14,145 nt of DNA from Chloroflexota bacterium (lineage in GTDB: Bacteria; Chloroflexota; Anaerolineae; UBA4142): NCBI GenBank assembly GCA_016199405.1, contig JACQGS010000123.1:1-14145 (forward strand), in the 5' to 3' direction. Every line of letters starts with the position of its first letter. Position 1 is the first letter of the stretch. The notes beneath the pieces are model-generated. The model had not been told where the DNA came from and did not search any database. It was given only the letters and a program-made list of their open reading frames with translations. Of this stretch, positions 12,768-14,145 are shown one piece after another. The position numbers were made by a program, and so were the translations under genes.

Positions 12768-14000
12768 TCAATTCCAATCAATGACCAGTTTCGTAAACTT
12801 TTTTTCGAGCGCGACCTCGCCCGGCAACAACGCGACGCTGGCATCGCGCGGGTACGCGCGAATCTTTAATCGCTCGCTCGCCGGTCGCCCCGCCGCGTCC
12901 CACGCGCGGATGCGCTGGATCAGCCGTTGCGCCAACAATTCATCCGCGCCAAATTGTCGAACCAGCAACTCAAACGACGTCATATCGCCGTCATCTGTAG
13001 GCGCGAACTCCTGTCCGCGCGCCAAAACGCAGAAACTCGATTCTCCTAAAATCCCATGCGTCGCGCTGTATTTGTCCGCGTCGCTGAAGAGAGACGGTAC
13101 CAGTCTACGCTTGGTCGTCTCTCCGAACGCTTCCAATTTGCCGTAAGCCGGTTCGGACAAGGCAAGCCAGGAATTGAAACTGCCGAAAAGTTCACGCGGG
13201 CTTATTTGAATTCCAGTGTTCCAATCTTTGCTCGCTTCAGTCAACAGCCGGTAAATTGTCGCGGGATCAACTCCAAGTTCATTATCCAGTGTGAAGGAAA
13301 GACCGGGTTCGGGTCCGAGTTGAACAGTATTCTGAGTTGCCGCGAACGCGCCGCGTAAAGTCATAAAGCCACAACCACGAATCGAGAGACTCGCCAAGTA
13401 ATCGTCTCGCTTTTCAAACGCGATCGACTTTTGCACTCCCCCGCGCAACGCCAGAGGCAATAGCAGTCGTCCGCCGGTTTGGAGTTGATCGCGCCACGCC
13501 GGCGCAATGTCCCACGCGCCGACCGTCAAAATAATTCGATCGTACGGCGCGCCCTCTTGAAATCCCGCGCCGCCGTCGCCGCAAATCACGCGCACGTTCT
13601 CAACGCCCGCCGCGCGCAGATGCTCGCGCGCATCCTGAACAATATCATCGTCAATATCCATCGTGATCACTTGCCCCGCTTCGCCGACGATGTGCGCGAT
13701 CAGCGCGGCATTATAGCCCGTCCCCGCGCCAATTTCCAGCACGCGTTGCCCGGCTTGCGCCTCCAATTGCTCGAGCATGATTGCCATGATCGCCGGTTGC
13801 GAGGACGAACTGATCGCGATTTCTGCGACGAACTTGGTGGGAATGGCTTGGTCGCTATATACCTTTTCCAGTGGAACATCAGGCAAGAACAGGTGACGCG
13901 GCGCCGCGCGAAACGCCGCGCGCACGCGCGGCGAGCGAATATGCCCGGCGCGGTCGAGTTGATCAATCAGGCTCTGATGCAACAGAGAAATATCCGACAT
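12768..14000 (-). CDS. PCMT-family O-methyltransferase with C-terminal extension
   Basis: A 410-residue SAM-dependent methyltransferase of the protein-L-isoaspartate O-methyltransferase family. Residues 1-215 carry the family signatures: RHLFLP (35-40), SSSSQPAIMAIMLEQLE (64-80), SAM motif I VLEIGAGTGYNAAL (87-100), MDID (114-117) and the DRIILTVGAWDIAPAW stretch (154-169). Ordinary Pcm enzymes are about 210-220 residues; here about 195 further residues follow, resembling in size the PCMT homologues used in some peptide-modification (FxLD-type) systems. No precursor peptide or lanthipeptide enzymes are visible, so repair of damaged aspartates remains possible. ATG 14000 was chosen because the longer open frame to 14102 crosses 20-bp-spaced non-coding repeats. 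No strong ribosome binding site was seen. Confidence 0.88.
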   Translation of the reverse strand: MSDISLLHQSLIDQLDRAGHIRSPRVRAAFRAAPRHLFLPDVPLEKVYSDQAIPTKFVAEIAISSSSQPAIMAIMLEQLEAQAGQRVLEIGAGTGYNAALIAHIVGEAGQVITMDIDDDIVQDAREHLRAAGVENVRVICGDGGAGFQEGAPYDRIILTVGAWDIAPAWRDQLQTGGRLLLPLALRGGVQKSIAFEKRDDYLASLSIRGCGFMTLRGAFAATQNTVQLGPEPGLSFTLDNELGVDPATIYRLLTEASKDWNTGIQISPRELFGSFNSWLALSEPAYGKLEAFGETTKRRLVPSLFSDADKYSATHGILGESSFCVLARGQEFAPTDDGDMTSFELLVRQFGADELLAQRLIQRIRAWDAAGRPASERLKIRAYPRDASVALLPGEVALEKKFTKLVIDWN

Positions 14001-14033
14001 GGTGAATGGCAAATTAAGTGTTGCGTCTGACTG

Positions 14034-14098
14034 GGTGTCAGTTTGCTCCCAAAGGTGTTTTTTGAGTAAAATGGGTGTCATTCCTTTCAGGCAGGTGT
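14034..14098. promoter_or_regulatory. Four GGTGT words at exact 20-bp spacing
   Basis: GGTGT begins at 14034, 14054, 14074 and 14094, exactly 20 bp apart; three of the four are GGTGTC and two share TGGGTGTCA. The period is close to two helical turns, which would put all copies on one face of the DNA. They lie directly upstream of the methyltransferase start and of a possible divergent gene. A 20-bp period is not a multiple of three, so it is unlikely to reflect protein coding. Confidence 0.5.
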
Positions 14099-14101
14099 CC
14101 A

Positions 14102-14145
14102 ATGCGCAAGATCGCCGTCCAACGTCGTTTCGAACAGCTTCAAAT
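14102..14145 (+). CDS. Possible 5' end of a divergent gene, cut by the window edge
   Basis: An ATG at 14102 opens a frame that runs to the end of the window (MRKIAVQRRFEQLQ, 14 codons). AGGTG at 14093-14097 lies about 4 bases upstream and could serve as a ribosome binding site, though it is also part of the fourth GGTGT repeat. Too short to assign a family. Confidence 0.35.
   Translation, partial: MRKIAVQRRFEQLQ

Noticed and set aside
14001..14102. N-terminal extension of the methyltransferase to ATG 14102 or 14081
   Set aside because: The stretch contains 20-bp-spaced repeats out of step with codons, and family members begin near the MSDISL start.

Overview
The window reads as a chromosomal stretch of a GC-rich bacterium, most likely a member of the Chloroflexota (Anaerolineae-like). 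This is inferred from gene content (a membrane-anchored multi-GAF SpoIIE phosphatase, a bacterial XPB helicase operon, a Uma2 nuclease), heavy use of GCG/CGC codons, weak Shine-Dalgarno sequences and a tRNA gene without encoded CCA. No phage, transposase, CRISPR array or complete insertion sequence was seen.

Layout. (1) 9-163: a complete small transcription unit for an initiator tRNA-Met(CAT), with a consensus promoter and a strong intrinsic terminator. (2) 164-362: a gene-free spacer with small palindromes and repeat-like words. (3) 363-4165, minus strand: a two-gene operon of a 1005-residue membrane GAF-GAF-GAF-SpoIIE phosphatase and an ABC-2 type permease, joined by an ATGA overlap. (4) 4166-4296: a divergent promoter region; the phosphatase promoter lies so close to its ATG that its mRNA should be nearly leaderless. 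(5) 4297-10873, plus strand: a three-gene operon of an XPB-type DNA helicase, a degenerate SWIM zinc-finger protein and a helicase-associated protein. By eye, one roughly 110-residue module (the N-terminal DNA-binding-type domain of XPB/Ssl2) occurs four times across these three proteins. (6) 10891-10999: a short, highly conserved remnant of the 5' end of a second phosphatase gene. (7) 11046-11672, minus strand: a Uma2-family putative nuclease with its own promoter, ribosome binding site and terminator. (8) 11756-14000, minus strand: a two-gene operon of a PCMT-like methyltransferase with a 200-residue C-terminal extension, followed by an esterase-D-like alpha/beta hydrolase. (9) 14001-14101: an upstream region with four GGTGT words spaced exactly 20 bp apart, leading to what may be the start of a plus-strand gene at the window edge.

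The most promising system is the helicase operon: an XPB motor plus two large ATPase-less proteins that carry further copies of its N-terminal module, one of them with a SWIM-like finger that has lost its first cysteine. This looks like a dedicated multi-subunit DNA repair or remodelling machine without the archaeal partner nuclease Bax1. It shares a divergent promoter region with the sensory phosphatase, so joint control by stress signalling is possible but not shown.
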